64,000 nt of DNA from Hippopus hippopus (GCA_946811185.2 OX328108.1:17989239-18053238), one strand, 5' to 3'. Counted from the stretch's first letter, positions 20,091 to 31,686 are shown. The notes: generated by a model from the letters alone, not told the origin. Translations and numbers: made by a program.

Positions 20091-21286
20091 ATACATTGAT
20101 CCGTGGAAATCGATATTTGACCAATCAGGCCATCGCATTTATTTAACCCGATGTCCAGCTCTGTTGTCTGCTATTTCGGCTCCCAAACAAACGACTGTTA
20201 ACGTTGGAGGGATGCGATAGTTTTTATTTATTTTGTGTTTTAAACGTCTGAATTTAAGAAAAAGTTTAAAATGTGTGCTTTGCGAACGTGTACCGCTGAC
20301 GTGAGATCATACAGAGGCTGTAGTCAAGTTTGAATTATGATAATGACTGAAAATGGGACATATGCAAAGAGTTCTGATCAGTGCAACATTACACAATGGA
20401 TTAATTATTGCTTTAGTTTTTTTCCCCTCTGAAAGATTTGGAAAGAGACAAAAATGTTTAAAAGTGGAAAAAAAAGGTAAAAATAGATCTATATGAAATA
20501 CTACTCAAAATATAATATGTTTACTTGAAAAGCTAACTTTTTTCAGTAACCTTTGCATATCCAAAAAGTGGCACTTGTCATCAATGTTTCAGTTTGACGT
20601 TAATCTTAACCACTGGTGCATGAAGAATATGCTAAATGTGTAGATATAGATCAGATTGGAAATAACATGCAGTTTAATCTTGGATTATACCTATCTGCTA
20701 CTTACAATAAGCATATTGACGTGTATTCCTCACTACATATTCCTCACTAAAAGTAGATTTTAGTTTTGAAATTAAGTCTAACTCTATTCTATACCGGTGG
20801 AAGTTCAGCTAAAAAGGCAAGTTATGTTAATTAAATAAACTTTTTACTTAGTCGTATTAAAGTGGATTAGCACATCTGCCATTTCAAAGGATGTGTCGGT
20901 AAACTGTTAACTGATAAGAAGTGTGTTTGATTGCAAACCAATTTGCCACTCTAATCAACTTGACCACCCGTTGTCTTCAGTATATCATAAGATAAAACAA
21001 ACTACCGTCACTGATATTAATAAGTTTGTTAATTGACAGCACACTTAACACATTTTGAAATCATGAGACAACCCTTTTTCCCTTATCCTGAAATTGATTT
21101 TTTTCATAGTCAAGTCATAGTAAAAGTTTTTATAAACTTACACGTCTCTGTAGAATCAGACAATCTATAATGTTTTCGAAATGCTTGTAATTCAGTGTTG
21201 TTTATTTGGGTATGATGTTGAGACGATTTTACTAGCTTTACGAAAACAATAAGTATATTTAATTCTATTACTCTGTGGCAAAACAG
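20091..21286. repeat. 1.2 kb dispersed repeat R, copy 1
   Basis: Aligns from ATACATTGATCCGTGGAAAT to GTGGCAAAACAG with 51043-52206, in the same orientation and order, with scattered substitutions and small indels. It contains a decayed family B hairpin near 20640-20690, also present in the other copy, so that insertion predates the spread. No ORF and no obvious inverted or long direct ends; class not determined. Confidence 0.88.
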
Positions 21287-21734
21287 AGTTTTGTTGAGGT
21301 GATTTATTCTTTTTTCATATTGAAGTTCAAACTTTGCTAAAACAAGTACATGTACATCTTTTTCATTGTCTGTAGCCTCCGTAAATCACCCTTTTTGTAC
21401 ATATCTTTGTGTAAATTAGTTCAAGCATCTTTAAATTTCTTACCGAGAATTCATCAACGGCAGAAACATAATTATGGTAGAAATATTTTTTTTCGGAATT
21501 TTATTGAGAGAAACAGTCATGACAGCACGATTTAAGTAGCCTATCTGCTATACTGTATATGTATTTACTGTGGCTGTTTGGGAGCCCTTGGCAACAGTAA
21601 CCAAGGAAGTCGGTTTATCTTATCACCACGGATCCATGTATTAGATCTTCTGGCGACAAATACTAGTTTTGTTGGCGGGAAAAAAAGATATACCAGAAGT
21701 ACATATGACCTTTAACCTTGTATAGAATAGTAAA

Positions 21735-21932
21735 ATGTTTAATGACCTCGTAGTGTAAACTTTTCAAAACATTGTGGGAAAAGCAGAAAATGTTGACACC
21801 CAGTATTTCCTCCCTTTCCCGTAAGTTTTCCAACCCTGTAATGACGTATAAATTGAATTTGGAGCCAAATTTCATTTTAATCGCAAATGCTTCCAATATG
21901 GAGGAGTCTAAAATTTTATCCTGTAGTTTTTA
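21735..21932. mobile_element. MITE family A, copy 13
   Basis: AACATTGTGGGAAAAGCAGA, then CTCCCTTTCCCGTAAGTTTT; arms TAATGACCTCGTAGTG and GGAGGAGTCTAAAATTTTAT. Ends decayed. Confidence 0.75.
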
Positions 21933-22184
21933 CAGATATAAGCGGTTAAAGTCTTGTCTGTGAAGGTGAGTAATGGAAAATATTGTAAAAGCAAATAAAA
22001 CTCCGTGTTTCGTACTCTCCAATACTTGGCTAAGGAATCTATCTGGAGACTATATGTTTGAAGTACAAAGCAAACGAGAGGTGTTCTTTGAAAAAGAGGA
22101 TTTACTACAACTTCGTTACGCATCATACCGGGCAACTCATCGCATAATATGAACTCAGGTTTTTTTTTATTTTTTCTAAAAGCT

Positions 22185-22325
22185 GACTGCACCATGAGAT
22201 AGAATGGTCATCTGACAATCACAAAATTTACTGCCAGGAAAAAAAGTTCACACTCATTACGGCCTACGCAGGCTGACATGGGTCGTTACTTTTTGTAGAT
22301 GCATTTAGCCCTTTTTCATAGGCTC
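22185..22325. mobile_element. MITE family D, copy 5 (partial)
   Basis: ACCATGAGATAGAATGGTCAT left arm, a half hairpin TACGCAGGCTGACATGGGTCG, and CCCTTTTTCATAGGCTCG end. The first half of the stem is lost. Confidence 0.7.
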
Positions 22326-22384
22326 GAATGTGTGCTGGTGGCAAAGGAAAGTTGGTGGCCATCTGCCATGGAAACGTATTCTTT

Positions 22385-22500
22385 GTTGTTGTTTTTTTTT
22401 TCCCGCCGTTTTCAAAATTAATTCAGTTACATCACGCCTATCCATGCATCCCTGGAGTTTCTTTTACCAGTACTTTGCACAGCACTCTCTAAAGCTCCAT
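22385..22500 (-). mobile_element. SINE fragment, copy 3
   Basis: On the minus strand this is the SINE's 3' part: CCAGGGATGCATGGATAGGC and GTTTTGAAAACGGCGGG, matching 6241-6400. The tRNA-like head is absent. Confidence 0.65.
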
Positions 22501-22620
22501 TTAATATCATGTTTTTGATTGTGTAGGATATTAAATAATAAAGAGCTCTTTCGCCAAGACGTCGCCATTTGTTATTTGAGATCTCGTCTTTCAGATGGGC
22601 TGATTACTTTTAGATCACTT

Positions 22621-22770
22621 TAACCCGTAGGCTTTCAAAGTTATTTTGGGGAAAGATATCTCGTGATCGGACAGTGTGGATCGAAGATCAGACTGCACGT
22701 TCTGTGCAGTCTGATCTTGATCTATACTGCCCGCAAAAGGTCAGTGACTCGCGCTTAGCAGTGCAAAATT
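22621..22770. mobile_element. MITE family B, copy 12
   Basis: TTTAACCCGTAGGCTTTCA start, then GATATCTCGTGATCGGACAG, a strong hairpin (GATCAGACTGCACGTTCTGT / inverse) and CAGTGACTCGCGCTTAGCAG. Confidence 0.82.
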
Positions 22771-22839
22771 TGAGTTTTTTTCTACCGGCTTGAAAGTTTA
22801 ACTTCATTTATTTAGCAGGATGGAGGTTAACTTTCCACC

Positions 22840-22945
22840 TTGAATCTTTTCAGCGCTATAGGCCAAAACAGGGACATTTGCGGACGGCATAGATCAAGAT
22901 CAGACTGCACAGCAGTCTGATCTTTGATCTATGCCGTCCGCTTGT
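22840..22945. mobile_element. MITE family B subtype, copy 13
   Basis: GCGGACGGCATAGATCAAGA and TCTTTGATCTATGCCGTCCGC are exact inverses over about 20 bases, with the short loop ACTGCACAGCAGT. CGGCATAGATC replaces CAGTGTAGATC; the same subtype recurs at 25740-25850. Confidence 0.82.
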
Positions 22946-23139
22946 TTTGTCAAGCCAATGAGGTAAAAATCTTTCTCAGTTTCAATGAATGGTATTTAAA
23001 GCAGTCGGAAGAGGTCAAGTTTATATATTTGGCGCTAAAAGAGTTAAAGAGCTGAGCATACATTTTGCTTTTGGTGTTTTTTTTTTGCTACAGATAACAA
23101 CTGTGGGTCACGATCAGACTGCTCAAATCTATGAACGTA

Positions 23140-23530
23140 GGCTATGTATGTACATACGTATGTACATATATGCACATGTATGTATGTATGTATGTACGTA
23201 CGTACAAACGTATGTACGTATGTATGTATGTATGTATGTATGTATGTATGTATGTGCAGATGTATGTATGTATGATCAGATGTATGTATGTACAGATGTA
23301 TAGATGTACATGTATGTATGTATGTATGTATGTATGTATGTATGTATGTACAGATATATGTATCTATGTATGTACGTACATACGTACGTACGTACGTACG
23401 TATGTATGTATGTACAGATGTATAGATGTGTGCATGTACAGATGTATAAATGTATGTATGTATGTATGTATGTATGTATGTACATGCATGTATGTACACA
23501 TGTATTTATACATGTATGTATAATACCATA
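23140..23530. repeat. (TGTA)n microsatellite with variants
   Basis: About 390 bases of TATGTATG / TACGTACG / CAGATGTA tetranucleotide variants. It keeps many frames open on both strands, producing apparent proteins rich in Tyr, Cys, Met, Val (+) or Tyr, Ile, His, Thr (-). None is real. Confidence 0.97.
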
Positions 23531-23989
23531 TTGTAACGGAAGAACATATGCACGAACGCACAAAGAATGACAAAGCTGGCAATGACATCTCGGCACTAAA
23601 AGTCTTGTATAGCCGATAAATTGGTGGTTGGGAAAATATGTCGTTCATAAAATATGTATGTTATCAGGAAAATATATCGGCCTTATTTGGTGAGAGCAGC
23701 CCTTTGGGAACAAGTATAAGAAATGTAATACATCACTATTTGATAAAAAACGTGTGGAAAATTAGATCTTGTGTCCTTACCCGTTAATGTTTCTGAGATA
23801 GCGCATGTATTATCTTGATCTACGCTATCTGTCTCTCTCAAATGTTTTAAGACATATAGTACCGATAGTAAATTACATAAAAAAAGGGAAAAAAAAAAAG
23901 AACTTGAAGAAATCTACATTTTGTGGTACAGTTATCGATGTTCATTCGACAAGATAAAAGATAAAGTATTTTTTACAGAATAACCAGTT

Positions 23990-24230
23990 TACTCTTTACC
24001 GGACGACAAAATTCAAGACGTGTCCAAATTGAAAGCTTTTGCAGACGACATAATCAATAATGGTTCAAATCATGGTATTTGTCATTGAAAAGGTAGAAAA
24101 CATGGTACAAAACATGGTGGGAATAGGAGAAAATGCTGTTTACCAGCATTTTCTCTATTTCCCACAATATTTTAAAAAGCCTTCGTTCCCAGTGTATTTA
24201 ACACACACGATGTCTTGGTAGAGGGATAAT
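23990..24230. mobile_element. MITE family A, copy 14
   Basis: CTCTTTACCGGACGACAAAA left end; core GAAAACATGGTGGGAATAGG with inverse CTATTTCCCACAATATTTTA; ACACACGATGTCTTGGTAGAG right end. The start of the core is duplicated (GTAGAAAACATGGTACAAAACATGG). Confidence 0.85.
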
Positions 24231-24406
24231 ACTTCCGGTATAATGGCTGAACTAAGTCATGGATTTGCGGTTAATCAAAATAATGTCCAACCTGTATTAA
24301 GCAAGTACCTGAGGGACACTCAACATGGGCATGCTTTAAGACAAGTGTTTGATCAGTATACATGTAGGTACATTTCAACTCTTGGAACACAAAGTATGCT
24401 TGGTTT

Positions 24407-24636
24407 ATCCCTCACCAAACTATTCCTTCTTTCAACGACTCTGGGTAAGTAAGCTTTTGAAATCATCATGGGAAAAGGAGAAAACGCTGGTAACGAGCAT
24501 TTTCACCTTTTCCCACAGTGTTTTCTACTCTTTGAAGGACAAATTTCAAATTTTTAAGGTAACTTTTATTTTGTCGTATGCAAATGCTTTCAAATTGGAC
24601 AAGGATAAAATTTTGTCATTTGGTAGAGAGTTTTTA
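24407..24636. mobile_element. MITE family A, copy 15
   Basis: CCCTCACCAAACTATTCC left end, CATCATGGGAAAAGGAGAAA stem with inverse CTTTTCCCACAGTG, and CATTTGGTAGAGAG right end. Confidence 0.85.
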
Positions 24637-25334
24637 ATAGGTGCTTGCTCAGTGCATGTACATTTCAGCATAATTATTTGCCTCTTCTAGGAATTTAACT
24701 TATGATTGTTTTATACAGATTGCTTGCTTAATGTGGCCGTTTTAGATTTCTTTTGTTTTTTTCCTTTTTTTTTTTTTTGGAGGGGGGGGGAAGGGGATGT
24801 ATCAAATTTCTAAAGTAAACACTGGTAAATGCTACAAAAATAGTTTTCTCTGCACACGTAAAGAAACTGGATGGCTCCATTCGTTTAAAAGTTATCTAAA
24901 CGCCAAATTTAACCTGTTGGTTGCTTTGCATTGAGTAACTCTGTCTATCTTTAATGAGATCAAATATCACGTCATCGTATAGATCTATTTGAAAACGGTC
25001 CTAGACGGCGCGTGTTTTTCAATGACGTGGCATTCCCACAAACCTTGGCGAAATCAGTCTGGTGCGAAATTTAAGAGTACCTTAAGAGGCTACATGTATG
25101 TAGTCCATTCAGGAAATTCCTCTGAAAATGTTTTTTTTTTTTTCCCCAACAATCTTCTTTCTTTGCACGGACTTTTTGCCGACTATCGCATTGCTTAAAT
25201 AAAGTGAAGACATTTTTTTTTTTTAAAGTTTGGTGAGATTACAAAAATCTGAAAAGCCCCCTTGAACAAAGGTGGCTTCTAGGACAACCTTTTCTGTGTT
25301 GTAACTTCAAGGCTTTGTATCTTTAATCATACCC
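24637..25334. other. Stretch without recognised features
   Basis: Contains a T run and a G run near 24766-24792, and TGACGTGGCA near 25023, but no exon or known repeat that I can support. Confidence 0.45.
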
Positions 25335-25425
25335 TAAAATACATCGAGAAATCTTGGACAGTGTAGATCAAAGATCAGACTATAATTTCTACACTGTCTG
25401 ATCATGGTCTTCATTGCCCCCGAAG
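25335..25425. mobile_element. MITE family B core, copy 14 (diverged)
   Basis: GGACAGTGTAGATCAAAGATC then CTGTCTGATCATGGTCTTCA; the right half is poorly kept. Confidence 0.6.
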
Positions 25426-25739
25426 CCTTCAACATAAATATTTTCGAAGGGACGATAACTTTTATCATAGCTCACGACAGACTGTTTTAACTAAAACAAT
25501 TATCGTCTTCAGGAAAAGGGAATAAAAAACGATTTAATGACGACTATTTCTCACATGTCAAAGACCGAGTATGCCTGTAAATCGGTGTATATAAATACTG
25601 GTAGAAAGACTTCATCACCCCGCCTCGTCATCAGTCGCTCCATTTCCACAGAGCTTTTCTGCCCACGGGAGATTTGACTGCCGATCTTTTTTCATCAACA
25701 TACACGAGCTACATGAACAAATCGGCTGTTTAACCTTTT

Positions 25740-25850
25740 CAATGCCAAGGCGAAAATAGGGGATTTTGCGGATGGCATACATGTAGATCAAGATCATTCC
25801 GCACAGAACACGCATTCTGATCCTAGATCTATGTCGTCCACTTGTTTAGT
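25740..25850. mobile_element. MITE family B subtype, copy 15
   Basis: GCGGATGGCATACATGTAGATC and GATCTATGTCGTCCACTTG form the outer stem, as in the subtype at 22840-22945. Confidence 0.72.
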
Positions 25851-26534
25851 CATGCCTATCAGATCAAAACCTCTCTGAGTTGTACAAGACTGTATTTTCA
25901 GCCGACGAAGAGGTCTAGTTTTCAAATTTTGCGCTGAAAGAGTTAAACACTTAGTACCCGTGTTTAATCGAAAGTCGTCAACATTTCCTTTCTAGGCTGC
26001 ACGAATTATGGGACATTTTATTTCTAGAAGTATACGACGTTGATACTAAATTCAGATCAGGAAAATCCTTTTGCTCAAGAGATTCATTGGTCAAAAGTTC
26101 CGCAAAATGATTTTACGGAATAAAGGAAATGCTTAATTTATAATTCATTTGTACAAGATTTTCTCAGCCAAATATCCACGATCAAGTAGCTGGTTAGACA
26201 GGGTTAACAGTTTACTATTACTTTGCAGTCAGCTATTTTCGTGGATTTTTTTCTGATAGGTCTGATAAACTTGGTCATAAGACGTCCCCGCAAATAAGGC
26301 ACACCCAAACGTCAGGTTCAAATTTCAAGGAAAAATGCGTCTTATGGCCGAGTATATGCGATTTTGGCTGTTTGGGTGCCTGCCTGATCCTAAAGCTTTG
26401 ATTGCTTTAGACAAGGGTTCAACTACCTCCTTGAAACAGACAAATCGGCAGACTATTTTGCGATAACGTCTATCTTTAAATCTCTTAGGTCTGTCTCATG
26501 AGCTGCTTGCCACAGTATATAGACGACTTATAAC

Positions 26535-26682
26535 CATCAACTATTCTTAAGGACGTTCCTAGTCTACTTCTTGAGAATTTTATAAATCTCAATGTAGTCA
26601 AATGGTTTAGCTAATCACAAAAAAAAAAAAAAAAAACACGAAGAATGCAACATGGAATGGTTGGTGAATCCAAGACTAGGCT
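26535..26682. mobile_element. MITE family E, copy 5 (poly-A interrupted)
   Basis: TCTTAAGGACGTTCCTAGTC and TCAAATGGTTTAGCTAATCAC on the left, then about 18 A residues, then GAATGGTTGGTGAATCC. The right half of the palindrome has largely been replaced by the A run. Confidence 0.65.
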
Positions 26683-26814
26683 TGTACTGTCCGAAATTTT
26701 AAATCAGACTTAAAGACCTATGCATTCAGATCCTGAGCTACATACCCATCAAAAGAATGTATTCCGGTTCTTAACATTTAAACTGCATGTTTATTTATCT
26801 GTTATTTGTTTCAG

Positions 26815-27044
26815 CTATGGCTGTAACATCAGGTATACCGTTACCAGACGATGGGTACCCGATTGAGGATGTGGACCAAGCAATCCGCATGATGTTCGAT
26901 GAGCCAATGAAACGAGGGATGTGTCGACCCGGATATACATTTCAGTACATAACAAGAACGTGTGTACCATCACTGGGGGTACGGCCTGATTTTCTATCGT
27001 TAAATCCCTACCACACGACAGAATTTAGCACTTATCCATATTGA
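26815..27044 (+). CDS. Exon 2 of a small secreted protein (mature region)
   Basis: The acceptor GTTATTTGTTTCAG ends at 26814. The first two bases complete the split codon from 1581 (serine). The frame then reads MAVTSGIPLPDDGYPIEDVD, an acidic stretch, then RMMFDEPMKRGM, and a two-cysteine segment (CRPGYTFQYITRTC, twelve residues between the cysteines). It ends in a Tyr/Thr/Pro-rich tail with TGA at 27042-27044. Joined to exon 1 this gives 93 residues: signal peptide of about 18-24, acidic propeptide-like part, a Lys-Arg pair at a possible cleavage site, and a single possible disulphide loop. That layout fits a secreted peptide precursor, but I recognise no family. ATTAAA (27553-27558) or AATAAA (27935-27940) could be the polyadenylation signal, in which case two family D MITEs lie in the 3' UTR. 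A methionine in the intron at 26787 also opens this frame, but the acceptor and phase make the spliced form more likely. Confidence 0.62.
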
Positions 27045-27264
27045 CAGAATTTGCAGACTTCAGTGAAATGTTGCTTAAACTACGGTGTTTGTTTTTGGAA
27101 GTGCAGACTATATATATTGTGGTAAAAGAGGATAATGTTTGTCACCAGCACACTAAAGTTTCCCACTATGGTTCCAGTAGCCTTTTCCCCTGGATTGTTA
27201 GCAATACAAGATCGTTTGATAAAGGATGCGTTTGACCAACGCCATAAAATATAATTGACGATTG

Positions 27265-27493
27265 GCAAAAGGGGGTTGAATGTATCTCTGTGGTGCATTT
27301 TATCAAGCAAATCATTATTATGGATCCATAAAATCAGGTTTGTTTAACAAACGATTGAATCATGAGGTAGAATGGACCTTGGATATGCAGGAAATCGACA
27401 AAAATAGCAAAAAGTATCTACTCATGTCAGCCTGCGCTGATATGAGTCGATACTTTTTGCAGATACACCAAGCCTTTTCACAGAGCATAGCTC
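27265..27493. mobile_element. MITE family D, copy 6
   Basis: TGGCAAAAGGGGGTTGAATG left end, CATGAGGTAGAATGGACCTTG arm, shortened core CATGTCAGCCTGCGCTGATATG, then CCTTTTCACAGAGCATAGCTC. Begins about 220 bases after the stop codon of the secreted-protein gene. Confidence 0.85.
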
Positions 27494-27654
27494 AATTTGA
27501 AATCTATTCCATCTAATCGGAAATAGGGACCGTGTCACTTTCTGATGCATCGATTAAATACAACATATCAAACGGACTTTGATTGGAAAAAATACGTCCT
27601 GCGCATGTGTCGGTCAAAATGTATCAAGGCGTACATTTCATTTCAAACATATAT

Positions 27655-27907
27655 TAAGTTATTCTCTGTGAAAAGGGGGCTCAACCCATCTGCAAAAAGT
27701 ATGGACTCATGTCAGCCTGCGCAGTCTGGGGCGACTAACATGGGTCGAAGCTTTTTTGCTCTCGGTAAATTATCTGCTTGTCAAAGGACCGTTTCACTTC
27801 CAGATCCAGTCGATTGTTAGACAAAATGAATTTTTGTGATGATTTGTTTCGTACGATTATAAATCTCTGAGATGCATCAAAGCCCCCTTGCCAGAGTATG
27901 GCTCGTA
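27655..27907. mobile_element. MITE family D, copy 7
   Basis: TCTGTGAAAAGGGGGCTCAAC left end, core CATGTCAGCCTGCGCAGTCTG with ACTAACATGGGTCG, CCAGATCCAGTCGATTG arm and CCTTGCCAGAGTATGGCTCG end. Confidence 0.87.
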
Positions 27908-28469
27908 TGTATAAATTAAAGTTCGATAAACACAAATAAATAAATCGAAATGAGCGGCTTGAAAAGTTCAATTTTCACTATTAACTGTGTTTTACCGTGG
28001 TACTGTTTTGTATTCAGAATAACACAGCGCACTATCTTTTTACAACAAGGGTTTGACCTACAACTAGCTAGCACCAACACCAACAATAAAAACAACAACA
28101 AAGGGTACCACTTGAAAAAAAATCAGACTTCCCTGGCATTCATTTTTTTCTGCGATTTTTTATAATTATATTTCTTAAGTAAGAGTTTGACTGCATATTT
28201 TTTCATGAAACATACATTTATATTAAATCCTCACATGAATAAAAATCTATGGAAACCGCGTTAGTATCGCGGAAACAACAACACCAAATATAAAATGATA
28301 GGAATAAGGTGTTCCATGCTTTCGAAACTCAGCGTCGGGCTGGAATGCCGTTCATGGTTCTACAGTGAATGCGAATGTAGCTACCCCACCCGCGGTTTTT
28401 TTTTTTTTTTTTTTTATCATTTAACAAGCAGACGAAAGGTTTCGTCGTGTAGTAGACCACAATGAAAAA

Positions 28470-31080
28470 CACTGTTAGTTATGGAACGCCATGGCTGTCA
28501 TAAGTTAACACATTTTGAGTTGTTTTGTTGGTATGAAATTTCATTTTGTCGAAAATATATCTTAATATGTCTACCTGGCATGTGATTTACTCAATACATA
28601 ACGTTTTGGGGTTGAAAAACAATGCTGTGTTGTAATACTGTTGTATTATTATGTCTACATATGTTGTTGTTATGTTAAGGAGACATGATGACTTGTCGCT
28701 TCTTTCTGTTGTATGGTCAGAAAAGAATAGTGACTTGTCATACAATTGAATCGTTATGTTTACACGTTATGTTATTGCGTACATTAGCAATGCTGACTGG
28801 TCGGTTCTTTATGTTGGACGGTTAAAAAACAATGTTGGTTTGTCAAATGGTTTTCTTACTATATCTACACTGCTTTTTATTGTGTTCATTGGACATGTTG
28901 CCTGGTTGACTCTCTGTGTTGTTGGCTTAAAAAACAAAGTTAAGTTTTCACATGGTCATGTCACCAAATCTACTCGACATGTTATTGTGTTCGTTGGAAA
29001 GATTGTATGGTCAACTGTTTGTGTTGTTGTGTTGAAATATAAGTTATTATGTCTGCATGCTACGTTACTGTTTACATAGGACATGTTGGTTGGTCGATTC
29101 TTATTGTTGTTGGGGTTAAAAACAGAGTAAGCTTGTTAAACAGCTGCATTATTATGTCTACAAGTCGTGTTATTGCTTCGGTACACCATGTTGACTGATT
29201 GACTCTTTGTGTTGTTTGCTTGAGAAATAAAGCTATTATGTCTACGTACTACGTTATTCTGTTCACTGGACACGTTTACTGGTCACTAGTTGTGTTTTTG
29301 TGTTACAAAACTAAGCTAGTATGCCTACATGCTACGTTATTATATCCTATTAACACAATGACATGTCTTGTAGACATAAAAATACAACTATTTCACAACC
29401 CAGCATTGCTTTAAACAAATCAATACAGAAAGTCCATCAGTCAACTTGTCCAGTGAACACAATAACATGGCACGTAGACGTAATAATACATCTGTTTGAC
29501 AATTTAACTTTGTTGTTTAACCACACAACACTAACAATCGACCAGTCAACATGTCAAATGAACACAATAAAACGCCATGTTAACAAAGCAATATAACCAT
29601 TTGACAACCCAACATTGTTTGTTAACCCAACAACATAAAGACTAGACCAGTCAACATGGCTAATGAACACAATAACATGGCGTATAGACATAGTAATTTA
29701 ACTATCTGGCATGCTAACTTTGTATTTTAACCAAACAACACAAAGAATCCACCAGTTAACATGTCTCATAAACACAATAACGTAGCATGCAGACATAACA
29801 ACTCAATTTTTTAACACAACAACACAAATAGTGGACCAGTGAGTATGTCAACTGAACACAATAAGGCAGCATGCAGACATAACAACTTTGATTTTTAACT
29901 CAACAACACAAGGACTCGACTATTCAAGATGTCAAATAAAGACAATAAATTGGCGTGTAGACATAATAATACGACTGTCTGATGAACTAACATTGTTCAT
30001 AGACCAACCAACACAAAGAATCAACCAGCTAACATGTCTTTTGAATGCAATAGGATGACATGTAGATACAATGATCTAACTGTTGTCAACTCAACTTTGT
30101 TTTTTAACCTAACAACACAAAGGGACGACCGGTCAACATGCTCAATCAACACAGTAATACAGCATTTCAACAACATTATCTTTTATCCCAACAGCACAAA
30201 TAATCTACCGGTCAACATTTTCTATAAACACAACAACATTGTGTATAGACATATTGACACAAATGATTGACAAGCTAACCGTGTTTTTTTAACCCAACGA
30301 CCTGAACAGTCGGCCATAGTGTATGCACAAACTGAAGTAGCATGCAGACATAATACCTTTGTTTTTTAACCCAACAAAACAAATAGTTGACCAATCAACA
30401 TGGCCTATGAACAGATCAACATGGCGTATAAACGCTATAATATAATTCTTGGACACGTTAACTTTGTTCTTTAGCCCAACACCACAAAGAATCGACCAGT
30501 CAATATATCCCATAAACACAATAAAGTAGCATTCAGACATAACAATACAACAATTTGACAAGTCAACATTATCGTTAAAAGAGAACAACACAAAAGATCG
30601 GCCATTCAACTCATCTTATTAATACAATAACATTTTAAAAGACACATTTATACAAAGCTTAAAGAAGTCAAAAGTGTTCATTAACCTCTACATGACGAAA
30701 CTTGACAGATTAAAATACCGGACTAAGGCAACAACACGTCTGACTGACGTAAGAAAAAAACTTTCGTGCGTCGGACACAATAACATAGTGCATAGACCTA
30801 ACAGTAACACCATTTGACAAGTCAGCTTTGTCTTTCAACATAACAACGTAAAGAATCAAGCAGGTCTCTTATTTCATTAACATAATAAGATAGTGTTAAA
30901 ATATAATAAACTGAGAATTTGTCAACTGAACATTTATTTATAACATAACAAATTCATGTATTGAGAAAAACACTATCTTAGCTGACGAAATAATGCTTTC
31001 TATGACATAATAAAGTTTGTTTAAATACGAAAACTCGAAATGTATTAACATATGACAGCTACGGCGTTCCATAGTTAGTG
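28470..31080. mobile_element. Foldback-type element made of opposed tandem repeats
   Basis: The two ends are inverted copies: GTTAGTTATGGAACGCCATG at about 28475 and, inverted from the right edge, CTAACTATGGAACGCCGTAG; similarity continues for about 50 bases (GCTGTCATA, GTTAA, ACATTT). Inside, 28530-29345 is an array of about 85-107-bp units (TTATGTCTACATGCT, GTTATTGTGTTCATTGGACA, GTTGACTGGTCGACTCTTTG, GTGTTGTTGGGTTAAAAAAC). From about 29355 to 30620 the same units run in the opposite direction (AACACAAAGAATCGACCAG, CATGTAGACATAA). The arms could pair over about 1 kb. This architecture is that of foldback (FB-like) DNA elements. Units have diverged by perhaps 20-30 percent, so it is not recent. 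No transposase frame seen. Confidence 0.75.
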
Positions 31081-31159
31081 ATAAGCTATTTCTGCTTTAG
31101 CTACAAGGCCTGCAAATCCTTTTGAATGTATGACGCTTTAAAGATCATTATAAAATTTG

Positions 31160-31308
31160 GTATCATACAAGGTGTAACTAGCATTTTCTCCATTTTACAC
31201 AATGATTTCTACTCTGCCAAAGACAAATTTCAGGATCTAAGATCTAATTTGTTAGTCTGCAAATGCTTTGAATTTGGGCAAGGCTAAAACTGTCGTTTGA
31301 TACAGCGA
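31160..31308. mobile_element. MITE family A, copy 16 (right two-thirds)
   Basis: AGCATTTTCTCCATTTTACACAATG half-stem, then TCTGCAAATGCTTTGAATTTG and AAACTGTCGTTTGATACAG. The left half has been lost. Confidence 0.75.
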
Positions 31309-31686
31309 TAGTAAGCTTTACATACACGCTTACTTAAGTTTCTCCGCTATCGCAGTCAATGCGATAAATGTGCTTTGGGACATGGCTTACAGGAGAAATA
31401 ACAGTGAAAGTGATTGTATTAAATCGCAATCTCATTCTAATTACTGAAAAAGACGAATTTTAAGCATAACAAACTATTTTTGATACAATTCATTTTTCTT
31501 CCGTCTTTTTTCTTTGATCATCATTTATTTTTTAATTTATCAAAAGCAGGTAGAACCAAAAAACCAGGACTTTACATGTAACGGTAAACACTGTAGGACA
31601 CAGTAAAAAGAGAGAACATTTTCGTAACATGATAGTTTAGACCGTACAATTTCTTTACGGTATTCGAACGATTCAGGGTTCAAAGC

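Larger units (their letters stand above)
1582..26814 (+). other. Intron 1 (about 25.2 kb) and its unlabelled stretches
   Basis: Starts GTAAGTA and ends TTATTTGTTTCAG. The intron holds most of the MITEs, SINEs and satellites listed separately. Stretches over 300 bases in which I see no gene: 1582-2310 (A-rich, poly-A near 1970-1990), 2760-3765, 3841-4150, 4223-4671, 6558-6861, 8015-8337, 9561-9939, 10098-10518, 13904-14335, 14703-15684, 16759-17056, 21287-21734, 23531-23989, 24637-25334 and 25850-26534. Short homopolymers occur (G run near 10194-10207, C run near 15354-15371). The intron call depends on the two exons belonging to one gene. Confidence 0.5.

Noticed and set aside
22989..23648. 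Several overlapping ORFs of 88-151 codons on both strands
   Set aside because: They arise from the (TGTA)n microsatellite; composition is Tyr/Cys/Met/Val or Tyr/Ile/His/Thr only.
28756..29079. 107-codon ORF with repeated hydrophobic segments
   Set aside because: It is one frame through the left arm of the foldback-type array; each repeat contributes a similar segment.
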